The notes below the pieces were generated by a model. That model ran no database searches. It saw only the letters and a program-made list of their open reading frames with translations, and was not told the origin of the DNA. Positions 34,898-46,463 of a stretch of DNA of 64,000 nucleotides are shown piece after piece; position 1 is the first letter of the stretch; every line of letters starts with the position of its first letter. The stretch comes from Phocoena phocoena. Lineage: Eukaryota; Chordata; Mammalia; Artiodactyla; Phocoenidae. The stretch covers positions 156,797,270-156,861,269 of the forward strand of contig NC_089220.1 in the NCBI RefSeq assembly GCF_963924675.1, in the 5' to 3' direction. The position numbers were made by a program, and so were the translations under genes.

Positions 34898-35699
34898 GTA
34901 AGCAGAACACTTTGCTTATTCTGTACGTGAGCTCTGATGCACCCCCTGACAGAAGACCTGTGTCGCCTTGGAGAGGTCTTCTTCACTTTCTCTTCCTCAT
35001 GTTAGATTTTAAGACCTCATGCTTCACCATGTAAATGCCAGAAACGGTGTATGAGTCGCATGTAAGTGATGTAACCAGGAGGTCATGAGGGTGATGTCCA
35101 TATATGACTTAGAAATCATTTTCATCCCTTGGAAGTTATATCACATGTACCCGTGAGTATATTGGAGCTATTTTCTCCACAGAACTCGTAAACGTGCCGC
35201 TTCCTTTATTATACTCATGGTTATTGGTAATCTACAGGCGCATTGAATTGTTTTTTTCTTCAGTATGTTCATTAGTAGTATTGCGTTCAAGTATTTATAG
35301 ATTTGTGAAAATTTTGAGCTTCCTCTAGAGAACTTACACCATAGTTTTGATGATATATAAATGCATTTGTAATTCATATCATCATTTAAATACCTAGTTA
35401 CTGTCTCACCAGGGAAAGAAATCAATATATAAATTGATCGATGTCTTTAACATATTTTGGATATCTTATGTCACTATATGAAATAAGAGATGATTGCAGG
35501 ATGCCAATTACAGACAACTAGCCATCAGAAATGATTACCACTATTTATTAGAAGAAAGGAAAAAAAGTAAGAAAAGGAGTGGAAATGTTTTAAGAGATAT
35601 TTTCCTGGGCATCACATACAGCACCTAGTATCGCGCCTGAGTCCTGGAAGGTGCTTGGTAACCGTCTGTGAATGAATTAATAGGGCATAGGGTTTTGCC

Positions 35700-38050
35700 T
35701 GGGAAGTGTTAGAAACAGAAGTCAAGAGAATCTCAAGAACCAGAAAAAGAAGAGTTTACAGAATGTGATGATGAACAGCACTAGGGAATCGGGGAAGGGT
35801 ACATATTGTCACCATCTGTTCCAGGAGATAAGCACATTTGGTTGCTTTTTTTTTTTTTTTTTAATGTAAAGAAAATCTTTGCTTATAGGATCATGATTAA
35901 CATGGCTAAAAAACTGTTTACTGTGACCCAAATGTTTAAGTTAACCATATGTCTTAATTCTTTGGATAACATCCCAAAGAAGCATTTCAACCGCGTGCTA
36001 GTTTACAGGGTTAAAAGTGTGCCTGTGTTCTGGCGTCCCAGCTGAGTTTGTTTGTCGTGGTGCTTTCACTCTGGAGAGAGTCCAGTGTGAAGACCGAGGC
36101 ACCTTGTCATTTTCTGGAAGAGAGAGAGTTGTGTATCTGCCCGTGTTTGTGGTGCAGAAGTTAATCCCCAAATAATGGAATGAAGGATGACTTTTAAACT
36201 TTTCTAGAACGGCTAAGGAGTGGGCCACCCGCGTGTTGTCAGATGAGACCCACACAGAGCTGTAATCATGCAGATAAGAATTACTGAGATGTCTGCGAAA
36301 TCTGGTGTGCACCCTGAATTCTATTAAGTACTGTTCTGTTGTGAATACCAAGTGGCAATTCCCACATTCACCTCGAATGATCTGTTGTAGCTGGTTTATT
36401 ACTGGAGGGAGTCTGCTCTCTTCTTGAGTTTTGTGGGAGGTATTTTAGTAATGAGCCTACTTATTGTTTCTTTCCATGAATTTTTGTTACTCTAATATTG
36501 CTTTGTGTTGAGAATAAACGCAACACCAATCCCATTCTAACTTCGGTGTGCATTCATTGAAATATACGGTGGTAAGGGTGTGAATATGTCAGTTACTTCT
36601 CAATTATTCTTCTAATGTAGCTTCAGGTATTCTTTTGACTCTCTCTGGGGGCAGTTTGGGACATTATCCATCGACAGTTCTTTCCCTTCTTCACATTACC
36701 ATGAATGTGATTATCTGATGATGAAAACTTCTCTTGCCGTCCAGACTATTTCTTCTGTTAGCGTTTGTTTGTTTTACAGTCTTGTAGAATTCAATCAGTT
36801 GTTCAACTTTCAGCCTTTTTTTTTTCTAGTTTCTTCAGCCTGTCACTGGGAAAGTGTAAATGAACCCTGGAAAACCTTGGTGCATTTAGAACGAGGCACC
36901 TGTCGTTAACTCGGTTTGTTTGTTGGCTAATGGTTAGTGGAACGTGACACGTTGGGGTCTTTATCCTTTTAGTCATAAAAGTGCGCTTACGCGGCGACAT
37001 CTAGGAAAAGTGGAAAATTGCAATTCAGGCAACTGCCGACTTGTGATATGTGGCTGCAAAGGAAGACAGTGGTGTTTTACAGCAAGTTTGTGCTTTGGTT
37101 TTCCTTGGCTTTGACTGTCTTGAAATTTTCTGAAAGGCCATTTATAAATATTGCACAGAGATGGGGTATTTCAACTTTAGTTGCTTTACATAGCTGGCCA
37201 CCGGTTGATACTATTCTGTGAATATGTACAAATCATACAGCAGTGGATTATGTATTGGTTGTTAAAAATGCATCGAGGCTGAGATGAGATATGTGTACAA
37301 GGTACTTGAACAGACACCTGGTTTGTCTTTCATTACGATTGGTAACCTAAATGTATCTATGAATTCTTGCCATTGCTGAAATTAAAGTCTGGTAATAATA
37401 TATCACCAGAAAAAAATTAGATTATATGAGCAATGTGTAAAGCATTGTAATTATATTATAAATATTAAAACCGATGATCTTGTCGGGATTAAAACAAATA
37501 TTTAAGCTGGCCACATGTTCCACTCATGCTGTCCTCTTAATCTTGAAGTGTTCTGGCAAAGGGCTGTATGGGTCCATTTTCTTGAGCTGTGAAGAGGATC
37601 ATTTTTAATCTTACATATGACTCCGTGCTTTATTTTGCTGTAGCAAAGGACAATTGTTTTTCTCCATTGCAAGCATGCCTTTCAAGACCTTTTTCAATGG
37701 TGCAAAGTTTTTAGTTTAGGTAGATGTGTTTTAATTAAATCATGGTAAAATCCCAATTGTTCAAATGGAATGGAGGCACTAAAATAGTTATGATAAGCTG
37801 GGGTTTTAATATAAAGGATGACTATACAGAGGAAAACTTTATTTTGGATAGCAGAGTAAAGGTGTAAACAAGGTGTATATTAACAGAGGTTTTACTGTTA
37901 TCCTGCAATATGAGTGGCTGTTTTTGAAAAAGAGAGAGCATTTTAATTCCTTAAACATAGTCTCCTGTTTCTCAGCATAAACGAAACAATATAGAAAATA
38001 CAGCTATTTAACAGACCTTAATAGGAGCATCTTACAGACTACAGTGGAGA
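35700..38050. other. Repeat-poor part of intron 2
   Basis: About 2.3 kb with no repeat that I recognise except simple T runs. A short L2-like tail lies just before it (35600-35690). Open frames are short and have no matching splice sites in the gene's phase that I could find. Confidence 0.4.
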
Positions 38051-38064
38051 TTCATGAGCAGTTC

Positions 38065-38066
<2 letters not shown>

Positions 38067-38095
<29 letters not shown>

Positions 38096-38359
38096 ATGGC
38101 TGTGTTGGGTCTTCATTTCTGTGTGAGGGCTTTCTCTAGTTGTGGCAAGTGGGGGCCACTCTTCATCGCGGTGCACAGACCTCTCACTATCGCGGCCTCT
38201 CTTGTTGCGGAGCACAGGCTCCAGACGCGCAGGCTCAGTAATTGTGGCTCACGGGCCCAGTCGCTCCGCGGCACGCGGGATCCTCCCAGACGAGGGCTCG
38301 AACCCGTGTCCCCTGCATTGGCAGACAGATTCCCAACCACTGCGCCACCAGGGAAGCCC
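38067..38359 (-). mobile_element. CHR-type SINE, intermediate form, in intron 2
   Basis: Antisense copy with T18 tail and a body mixing older (TTGTGGCAAGTGGGGGCC) and younger (CGCAGGCTCAG) segments. A perfect 14-bp TSD (CATGAGCAGTTCTT at 38053-38066 and 38360-38373) flanks it. Confidence 0.95.
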
Positions 38360-39093
38360 CATGAGCAGTTCTTAAAGCTCAACACCCAGAAGTCAGGATG
38401 CTCTTTGAAAAACATTAAGTATTGGTAAATGAAGCTTACAATAATTAAATATGTAAATAAGATGCGATTTTTTACTGGATTTTAGCAGAAACCAATGGAG
38501 GCAGGGGCCAGAGATTAAAGTTATAAAAGAAACACTTAACCTTCTTTCTTCTATTTTAATCCAATAACTTGATCTTTTTTCTATGCTTCCTCAGAGGGGG
38601 TTAGGAAACAAGTACTCATTGGAAGCAGTGGAATACCCAACGACTAGAAATCACTGTACACCATCAGATTATTATTTGAGCTTCTCTACCAAGAAGTTAG
38701 AGCTACTTGGTTGGTGTGACTCTCAGAGAGAAAAATCACGACGTGGCAGTTTCACTTATGGAGTTGTGGTCTTCAGTTATGGGTCTTTGTTATCTGAAAT
38801 TTGAACTCAACAGGTTCCATGCGGTGGGAGGGCAAGACTGAACTCTCTGATTGACCAGATTTCTCAGTCATGGTTATCACTGGTCAGGTAGCAGCAAGGG
38901 GCAAACGTGGACACGAAGAGAATCAAAGCAGTCGGCCAGCTCAGCTCTCCACTTGTGCTCTGTGGGCTCAGTTAGGTGTTCACTCACCTGTGGGGGGCTT
39001 TCGTAGGTGACAGAAGCTCGTATTTCTCATTGCCCTCAATTAAGGTGCTGTCTTCTGAAAGAACTTGAAAAATTAGAAGATGAGAATGTTGGT

Positions 39094-40007
39094 GACACCA
39101 AAAGCAAAGGCAACAAAAGCAAAAATGAACAAGTGGGACTACGTCAAACTAAAGAGCTTCTGCACAACAAAGGAAACCATCAACAAAATGAAAAGGCAAC
39201 CTACGGAATGGGAGAAAATATTTGCAAATTATATGTCTAATAAGGGCCTAATATCCAAAAATATGTAAAGAACTCACACAACTCAATAGCAAAAAAATCC
39301 AACAATCTGATTTTTTAAATGGACAGAGGACCTGAATAGACATTTTTCTAAAGAAGACATACAGATGGCCAACAGGTACATGAAAAGATGCTCAGCATCA
39401 CAAATCACTGGGGAAATGTAAACCAAGACCACAATGAGCTATCACCTCATATCTCTTAGAATGGCTCTCATCAGAAAGACAAGCGATAACGAGTGTTGAT
39501 GAGGGTGTGGAGAAGGGGAATCCCCATGCTCTGTTGGTGGGAATGTGAATTGGTGCAGCCACTATAGAGAACAGGATGGAGGTTCCTCAAAAATTAAAAG
39601 TAGAACTACCATATAATCCAGTGTTACCACTTCTGAGTATTTATCCAAAGGAAGTGAAAATAGGATCTCAAAAAGATATCTGCACTCCCACGTTTATTGA
39701 AGCTGTATTCACAATAGTCAAGACATGGAAACAACCTAAGTGTCTGTCAGTGGATGAATGGATAAAGAAGTTGTGGTGTATACATACACTGGAATATTAT
39801 TCGACCATGGGAAAGAAGGAATTCTGTCATTTGTGACACCATGGAGAGAGCTTGAGGGCATTGTGCTAACTGAAATAAGTCAGACAGAGAAAGACAAATA
39901 CCGCATGGTATCACTTATGTGCAGAATCTAAAAAAAAGTCAAACTCATAGAAGTAGAGAGTGGAAAAGTGGTTGCCAGGGCCTGGGGCTGGAGGAAATAG
40001 AAAAAAA
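39094..40007 (+). mobile_element. 5'-truncated L1 ORF2 3' part in intron 2
   Basis: TGGGACTACGTCAAACTAAA, AAGAAGACATACAGATGGCC, GGTGGGAATGTGAATTGGTG and TGGAATATTATTCGACCATG follow L1 ORF2 order in sense. The short TSD GAATGTTGGT is at 39084-39093 and 40009-40018. Frames are broken. Confidence 0.9.
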
Positions 40008-40149
40008 GAATGTTGGTATATCCAGGCCAACCTTTCACTAAGTAATCTAGAACTGATGAGCATTTCCTATCTTCTTTATAATCCCTAAGAAAGAACAATT
40101 TTCTCAAATTCCTGAGACCCAGGTCTGGTGCAGTTTGATATTTACAACA

Positions 40150-41280
40150 TCTGTCATTTATTCATTAATTCAATAAAGGTGCATCGAACGCTAGCTGTAT
40201 GCCAAAAATGGTTATAGGCTCTGTGGTGGAAAAGAAACCGAGCATCATCTCTTCTCTTAGGTAGTGTAGTCTAGTGTAGCAGGTACAGATAATCACAGTG
40301 CTAGGTGAACAGTGTTTAATGCCATAAGAGAGGTTGAAAGTCATATAAATAAACAAAAGGAGCCAAGGGATTTCAGCAGCAAGGTGGGATACCGCTGACT
40401 GGAGGAAGCGAGGACAGCACCGTGAGTCAACCTCCTGAGCAGGACGTGGACAGGCAGGTCAGGTTTGAGCATGTAGCGGTGGAGGGGGCTGTGCGCTCCA
40501 CGCAGAGAGAACATCATCACCCAGGCGAGGTGTGCAGGGACTGTGCGCAGGGAACAGGGAGTGGTGCCGTCTTGTTGGATGGAATGCAGAGGCATGAAGA
40601 GGTGCTTGGAGGATCACTGGTTGATGTGAAGGGTTTAGACACCCGTTTGAGGAGCTGTTATTCTCTTTGATACTGTTCATCCAGGGAGTGTTCTAAGCTG
40701 TTGCTTACAAAGAGTCATCTGGGCAAATTGACGGAATGGATTTGGGGAAAGAAAAGACAGTTGACATTCTCCACATGGGACCCTGTGGTACTCCCAGACC
40801 TTATCATTCCTAGAGCTCCCCTGTCTCAGATTCACTATTTGGCTAACAATAGAAAACAAGCCTTCTGGTTTAAGTGATTGTTTTCCAAACCTTACACTGC
40901 CCAGTTTCCTGCTTCCAGCACCCACCATCATACTGCACACCGACTCTGAGGCCACACTTGCAGTTGGTAAGAAGTATTCTTCCCTGCTCCAACCTGCACC
41001 TCCTAATCTTTTACAGTGTATCCCCCACTCATAGTCTATGACTAAATTCTTTCCTGCATCAACCTTTCCCAGGTTGAATCCGTTTCATAAAAGGCACTGT
41101 AGCAGTATCAGAGTGGAAACTGCATATTGAGTTTGTAGCTATAGCTCAAGAGGTCTGAGAAGACCCAAGGTTAATGTGGTGCCCTGGTGTATTCTCTTCC
41201 TCCTCTGCCACCCTCAGCATCTTGGGTATGATGTGCCTCATGCTCACAATATGACTGCCACAGCTCCAGCCATCACATGG
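40150..41280. other. Mostly unassigned DNA, some ancient-repeat character
   Basis: The region around 40160-40680 (CGAACGCTAGCTGTATGCCA onwards) resembles an old mammalian repeat too diverged to name. No exon is supported; the frames here are short and on conflicting strands. Confidence 0.3.
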
Positions 41281-41999
41281 AGACATGACCACATCTAGTG
41301 AAGAAGGGCATTTTTTTTTCTCATGTATTTCTATTTTAGGAAAGAATTTCTTGCCTATGCCTAAGCTTTTACGGAGGGGAAATTGGGTTTCTGGTATTGG
41401 CAGCCTTTATAATGGGAGTCATGTTCTGCCATCAGGAAGAAAGGAAGGAGTCAGGGTAGGGGGGAAATGGCTTTATGTATGTAAGGAGTGGTATCTGCCA
41501 CAAGAACTCTTCTCTCACTTAACCCTCAGCCTATTCCAGCTGGGCTTCTGACCCTTTCATACAGTCCTGGTCAAGGTCAACAGCAACCTCCATCTAACAA
41601 AATCCGTTGGCCGGTTATCTGTTTTCTTATTTGGTCTCTTAGCTGCACTCAAAGTAGGGACTTCTTCCTTCCCCATGAAACACCTTCCTCGTCTCTGACA
41701 CCAAATTCTTCCAGTTTTCTCCCTCTCCCACTGGCCGGCCTTTCCCAGTCTGCCTGCCTGTTCTTCCTCCTCTGCTGGACTCCACGTGCTGAGCTTCCCA
41801 GGGCTTCCTTTGGCCATTTCTCTCTTCACTTGTAGAGAGGGTGTGGAGAGAGATGTCATCAAGTTCATCTTTATGAGGATAGTTCCCATTTTCACCTCTC
41901 CAGCCTCAACTGCTCCCTTGAGCTTCAAATCTGAATACCCAGCTGTCAGTTCAATATCTCTTCTTGGATATATAATCTTCAATTTGATGTGACCAAAGA

Positions 42000-43375
42000 G
42001 AACTCTTGAATCCTACCCCCACCCACCTTACCACCATGCACCCAACTGTTCAGACAAGAACTCTTGAGTCATTTATATTGCCTCTTTTTCTCATACTTAG
42101 CAGACCATCCATCAGTAAAGCCTATTGGCTCAACCTCTAAAATTCATCTTTAATTTGGCCACTTTCTCCATCTCTTTCTAAGCCATCATAGACACCCACC
42201 TGCACTATTAAAATGGCCCCTAACTGGTCTCCCCCTTCCTCTTTTGCAAACCATGCTCCACATGGTAGCCCAAGAGATCTTTGAAAAATCAATCAAACCA
42301 CATTGTTTTTGGCTTCAAACTGGGTAGTAGTTTCCTCTCGCTGGGAATAAAGTCAAAACAGCATACTTCGGCTTCCAGGGGCCTCCGTAGGCTGCCTCTG
42401 TCTACCTCTGCAACCTCATTGCCTCCTGCCCACCCTCTCCTTTACTTTGTTCTTTACATACTGGCCTTTCTTTCCTCTTACTTCCTCAGAGCTCCCGCCT
42501 CTGACCCCCCTGTTCTGTGTAGTCCTCTCCACAGCAGTTACTCACGGTCACATCACCATATTGTATTGTTCACACAGCACTTGTCGTTGTGTGTTCATTT
42601 ATTTGTCCATTTATCTATTTTCTGTTCCCCTCCCTTCATCCCCAGAACAGAGTCTCCTTTGGCTTTCTTGTTTATTCCTCCATTCACAGGACTCCCAACA
42701 GAGCTGGCAGCCAATAGATGTTTGAATGACTGTATGAGCCCACATTTTAGAAGAAAATTGAGGACCAGTCTCTCAGTCTTTGCATTTCTTCCTCTGTCTA
42801 CTTGGAAGTCTCTTGTCATCTCCCAGTTCTTTTTCTCCCTCCCCAAACCATCTCTCACTCATTCTTCTAGACCAGGGTTGGCAAATTATAGCCCACAGAC
42901 CACATCCAGCCTGTGGCCTGTTCTTATAAATGTTTTTATTGGAACACAGCCAAACCCAGTGTCTGGTTTTGTGCTACATTGCCAGTGTCTGGTTTTGTGC
43001 TACAAAGGCAGAGTTGGGTAGTTATGGCAAAGACTGTATGACCCGGCAAGCCAAAACTATTCATTATTTACTATCTGGACACATCTTAGATGCCATTTCT
43101 CCTCTGAAGGCTTCTCTGTCCTGAAGGGCTTCATGACTCTTCTATTAGTGTCCAAAGTCTCCAGTGCTAACTCCTATCCTAGTATCTGTATCGTTGATAA
43201 CAGAGTTCAGTGGAGGACTTTTAGACCTTCTCCACTAAGTAAGACATGCATTGAGATCTTACCAGTATTCATAGTTTTCCCTCAATGTCTATCAGTGCCT
43301 GGAACATAGTAAGCCCTCAGTAAGTATTTACGTAAGTCTTTGAGTGAATGGATGTTTGGATGTGTGAATAAACGT
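42000..43375 (+). mobile_element. L2-like LINE region with hAT insertion
   Basis: Pyrimidine-rich sequence with CCTAACTGGTCTCCCCC, CCTTCCTCTTTTGC and AAGTCAAAACAGCATAC, ending at a L2-type terminus (GTGCCTGGAACATAGTAAGC near 43292). It is interrupted by the hAT MITE at 42873-43085. A 246-codon plus-strand frame (42281-43021) crosses both elements and is therefore not a gene. Confidence 0.5.
42873..43085. mobile_element. hAT (Charlie-group) MITE with internal duplication
   Basis: GGTTGGCAAATTATAGCCCA, GTTTTTATTGGAACACAGCC and ATTTACTATCTGGAC belong to the same family as the element at 15183, here in the opposite orientation. A 26-base unit (CCAGTGTCTGGTTTTGTGCT and six more bases) is repeated at about 42956-43007. 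Confidence 0.75.
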
Positions 43376-43386
43376 TTGAATTGGGA

Positions 43387-43775
43387 AGTGTCCTAGTCTG
43401 CTGGGGCTGCTATAACAAAATACCATAGACTGGGTGACTTAAACATTTATTTCTCACAGTTCTGGAAACTGGGATGTCCAAGATTAAGGTGCTGGCAGAT
43501 TCAGTGTCTGGGTGAGGTCCAGCTTCCTGCTTTACTGCCTGCTGCCTTCCTTCTGTGTCTTCACCGGGTTGGGGTTGGGAGGAGGGGAGAAGGGGAGAGA
43601 GAGCCAGCTCGCTGGTCTCTTCTTGTATGGACTCATAAGGGGTCCTCATCACGAGGACCCTAATGACCTCATCCAAACCTAATCACCTCCCAAAGGCTTC
43701 ACCTCCTGATTCCATCACACTGGGCATTAGGGCTTCAACATATGAATTTTGGGGGGACACATTCAGTCCCTAAGA
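43387..43775 (-). mobile_element. MLT1/MST-type solo LTR
   Basis: Antisense LTR from GTCCTAGTCTGCTGGGGCTG to TTTTGGGGGGACACATTCAG. It includes CACAGTTCTGGAAACTGGG and AATCACCTCCCAAAGGCTTC. No internal region is adjacent. Confidence 0.85.
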
Positions 43776-43984
43776 GGAAAGGAAGGAAGGAAGCGTTGAA
43801 GAAACCTCCCAAAGTAACAGTCTTATACCAGATATATGATTTCGGCCTTCTATCACCCTTCTCACTCTGCTCACTGCATTATACGCTTGGCACTCAGAAA
43901 AATGCATCTTATTGGCTGGAAAGTTATTAACCTAAGTTTGACTGTTACCAAGCTGTTTCAGAGCTGTTGCTGTTGAGTCTCTGT

Positions 43985-44440
43985 TAGCACAAAGGTTAAG
44001 AGATTGGGCTTTGGGCTCAGACATGCTTCCATCTTTTGTCTGCCATTGCTTTTTGTTTGTTTGTTTGTTTGTTTTTGCGGTACACGGGCCTCTCACTGTT
44101 GTGACCTCTCCCGTCGCGGAGCACAGGCTCCGGACGCGCAGGCTCAGCGGCCACGGCTCACGGGCCCAGCCACTCCGCAGCATGTGGGATCTTCCCGGAC
44201 CGGGGCATGAACCCATGTCCCCTGCATCGGCAGGCGGACTCTCAACCACTGCGCCACCAGGGAAGCCCTGTCTGCCATTTCTTAATCGTGTGACCTTGAG
44301 TGAGTGAATTAATATCTCTGTCTCAGTTTTTCACTTGAAAATTTGGAAAAATTACGATACCCATCATGGTGTCACTGTGAAAAGATAATCTATATAAAGT
44401 ATTTAGCCTGACACCCAGGGAATCATCAATACATGGTAGC
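43985..44440 (+). mobile_element. MIR SINE split by a CHR SINE
   Basis: The MIR head (GCACAAAGGTTAAGAGATTG) lies before the SINE. The core (TTAATCGTGTGACCTTGAG, CTCTGTCTCAGTTTTTCAC) lies after it. Confidence 0.8.
44053..44268 (-). mobile_element. CHR SINE inside MIR, intron 2
   Basis: Young form with a (GTTT)n tail. The TSD TGTCTGCCATT(G/T)CTT is at 44038-44052 and 44269-44283. Confidence 0.97.
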
Positions 44441-44534
44441 TCTTAGAGTGGTGTGTTCAAAGGTAGCTTTGTTGCCGGTATTTGGGTAGTGCCCCTGTCA
44501 AGACAAGATGCCTTGTTGCATTATAAGAATCGGC

Positions 44535-44745
44535 CTAGTGAAGTGGTTCAGCAGGTATGCTCTAGAGACAAACTCCAGAGTGTATTCAAGTCTCTGTTCA
44601 GCCCTTTACTAGGTCTGCGATCTTGGGTAAATTTCTGCACCTCTCTGTGCCTCATTTTCTTTATCTGTAAATTGGGAGTCATAATAGGACCAACTGTTCT
44701 GAGAAGGAACTGAAGTGATAGGTGTAAAGTGCTCAAAAGAATGCT
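44535..44745 (+). mobile_element. MIR SINE
   Basis: GAAGTGGTTCAGCAGGTATG, CTCTGTGCCTCATTTTCTTT, CTGTAAATTGGGAGTCATAA and GTGTAAAGTGCTCAAAAG are sense MIR. Confidence 0.85.
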
Positions 44746-45426
44746 TATTTTATTGTAAGGAAATTAGAGTGGCATGCTAGTCGAAATTTGTAATGGGGGA
44801 TATGAAGGAATATTAAGCCATAGGCCATAGAAACCTCTAATTCAGATATTAATTATTCAGTGGCTAGATTTTTGCTATGCTATGGATGATTATTGATTTA
44901 AAGCAAAATGTCCCAAGTATTAAATATAAATTAATTAAATTAAATATAAAGTTCCCTTGACCTTGCTATAATGTATGAAAATAACAATTACCCAACGAAG
45001 TATATATGCAGATCCTGCCCATGTGTCTTGGGCAGCTCTATCAGGAACATGGTTTCCATTAATTCTCCAAATAACCTAAATCAAAACATTTCATTCTTTA
45101 TGGATGTAAATAAGAGTCTATAGTCAGTGAATTAAATTACACTTGTTTTATAATACAGTGTTCTGATGTGTAACAGAGTATCGAAGGAACGATCTTTACA
45201 AGGAAAACTTTAGAATATTGTTAAGTTACTCACTGCATGACCTATTTAAATGGCTCAGATTCTTCTTGTTGTAGACTGCATAATTAAATTTTAAATGGAA
45301 CATGATAAAGAAGTTATACTGGTGATCTCCAGAGACTTCGATACCCTATTTGGCTCTTTATAAGAGTATAGCAAAGGCATACTTTAAAATTTAATAAAGG
45401 CCTGCCCTAATTTTTTTCCCTTTTAG

Positions 45427-45625
45427 ATTTTCTTTATCTGCTCAGGAATCCAAAGCTGTGTTACATTATCCACAAGTGTTACCTGAAATAAATGATGAAA
45501 ATAAAAATTCTTTAAAGCACATTTATCCCAATTTGAGAATTCCATTATTTGTGCGTGAGAGCTTTTGTGTAGCCATTGAACTCCTTGATGATAAAACCTG
45601 CCACTTCCCGAATGTGTCACCATAG
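45427..45625 (+). CDS. Terminal coding exon of the unrecognised gene
   Basis: A strong acceptor precedes it: a branch-like CCCTAAT, then an unbroken pyrimidine tract, then TTTTAG ending at 45426. The first base completes the split Arg codon from the previous exon, and 65 further codons follow to TAG at 45623. An open frame of this length in such AT-rich DNA, starting exactly at an acceptor and in the right phase, is the best single piece of evidence for the gene. The segment begins FSLSAQESKAVLHYPQ and ends with FPNVSP. It is polar, with a modest hydrophobic stretch near the middle (RIPLFVRESF then CVAIELL) too short to be a clear membrane helix. I cannot place it in a family. It may be the true C-terminus or an alternative last exon of a longer gene. 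Confidence 0.6.
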
Positions 45626-45783
45626 AGAATTGGGGCTTTATTCTTTCTGTTTGTGGAAGCATTCATATCTTCAGAGCTTCCAGAGCAAAGGGGTACAAAA
45701 TGGATTCCGTGGAGGATATAATTTTGCAATTAGAATTCCTTATTTGCTATGTAGAAGTTGCACTTCTTGAGAGGGTTGAAGGG

Positions 45784-45820
<37 letters not shown>

Positions 45821-46005
45821 CCTGTTGGAAGAAGGGCTAATGCAGAGTAAAGGAGAATTCCTGGGTTGAGCATCCTAAGAGCTATTGGAGCCTCTTGGGT
45901 AAAGAATTTTGTTTCATAACCTTCCATCGTTCATTTTCTTTTGTATTAGAAGGGATGCTGCCAAGATAAAATTATATGTTAAATAAATTTTTCTCATATT
46001 TACTT
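45626..46005 (+). other. 3'UTR with poly(A) signal AATAAA at 45982-45987
   Basis: After the stop codon there are about 360 bases of AT-rich sequence containing a (CA)n run (45784-45819), then a canonical AATAAA at 45982. T-rich and TG-containing sequence follows within 35 bases (about 45988-46020), as expected for cleavage and polyadenylation. This gives the gene model a plausible 3' end, although AATAAA is common by chance in AT-rich DNA. Confidence 0.45.
45784..45819. repeat. (CA)n microsatellite in the proposed 3'UTR
   Basis: About 18 uninterrupted CA units. Confidence 0.97.
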
Positions 46006-46250
46006 AATACTGCTTTGTCGTATAAAGCATATTAGGAGAAACGCTTCTCTGTCTTCCCTAAAGGATTTCAGATTTTGCTGTCCACTGAGCTTTGACAAAA
46101 CACCAGGTGCGAGCTTTTCTCTTCCCACCTGAAGAAGGTATAAGGTTTTTATTATACCTTCTTAAAACATTTGCCTCCATCAGTGTTTGGAATGTTCAAG
46201 CTCCTAAGGTCACATAAATTAATAAAATTTATTCTCATTTATACATACAT

Positions 46251-46463
46251 TTTTTTTTTTTTTTTTTTTTTTCTGTACGTGGGCCTGTCACTGTTGTGGC
46301 CTCTCCCGTTGTGGAGCACAGGCTCCGGACGTGCAGGCTCAGCGGCCATGGCTCACGGGCCCAGCCGCTCCGCGGCATGTGGGATCTTCCCGGACCAGGG
46401 CACGAACCCGTGTCCCCTGCATCGGCAGGCGGACTCTCAACCACTGCGCCACCAGGGAAGCCC
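46251..46463 (-). mobile_element. CHR SINE
   Basis: Young form with T22 tail and head ending CACCAGGGAAGCCC. An imperfect TSD around (C/T)TATACA(C/T)ACAT flanks it. Confidence 0.95.

Noticed and set aside
41488..41982. Frames of 115 and 141 codons on opposite strands
   Set aside because: Pyrimidine-rich, repeat-like sequence. The two frames are shadows of each other and neither has family resemblance.
42281..43021. Longest open frame in the window (246 codons, plus strand)
   Set aside because: It runs across L2-like sequence and into an inserted hAT MITE including its internal duplication. The frame is composed of unrelated transposon sequence, so it is chance.
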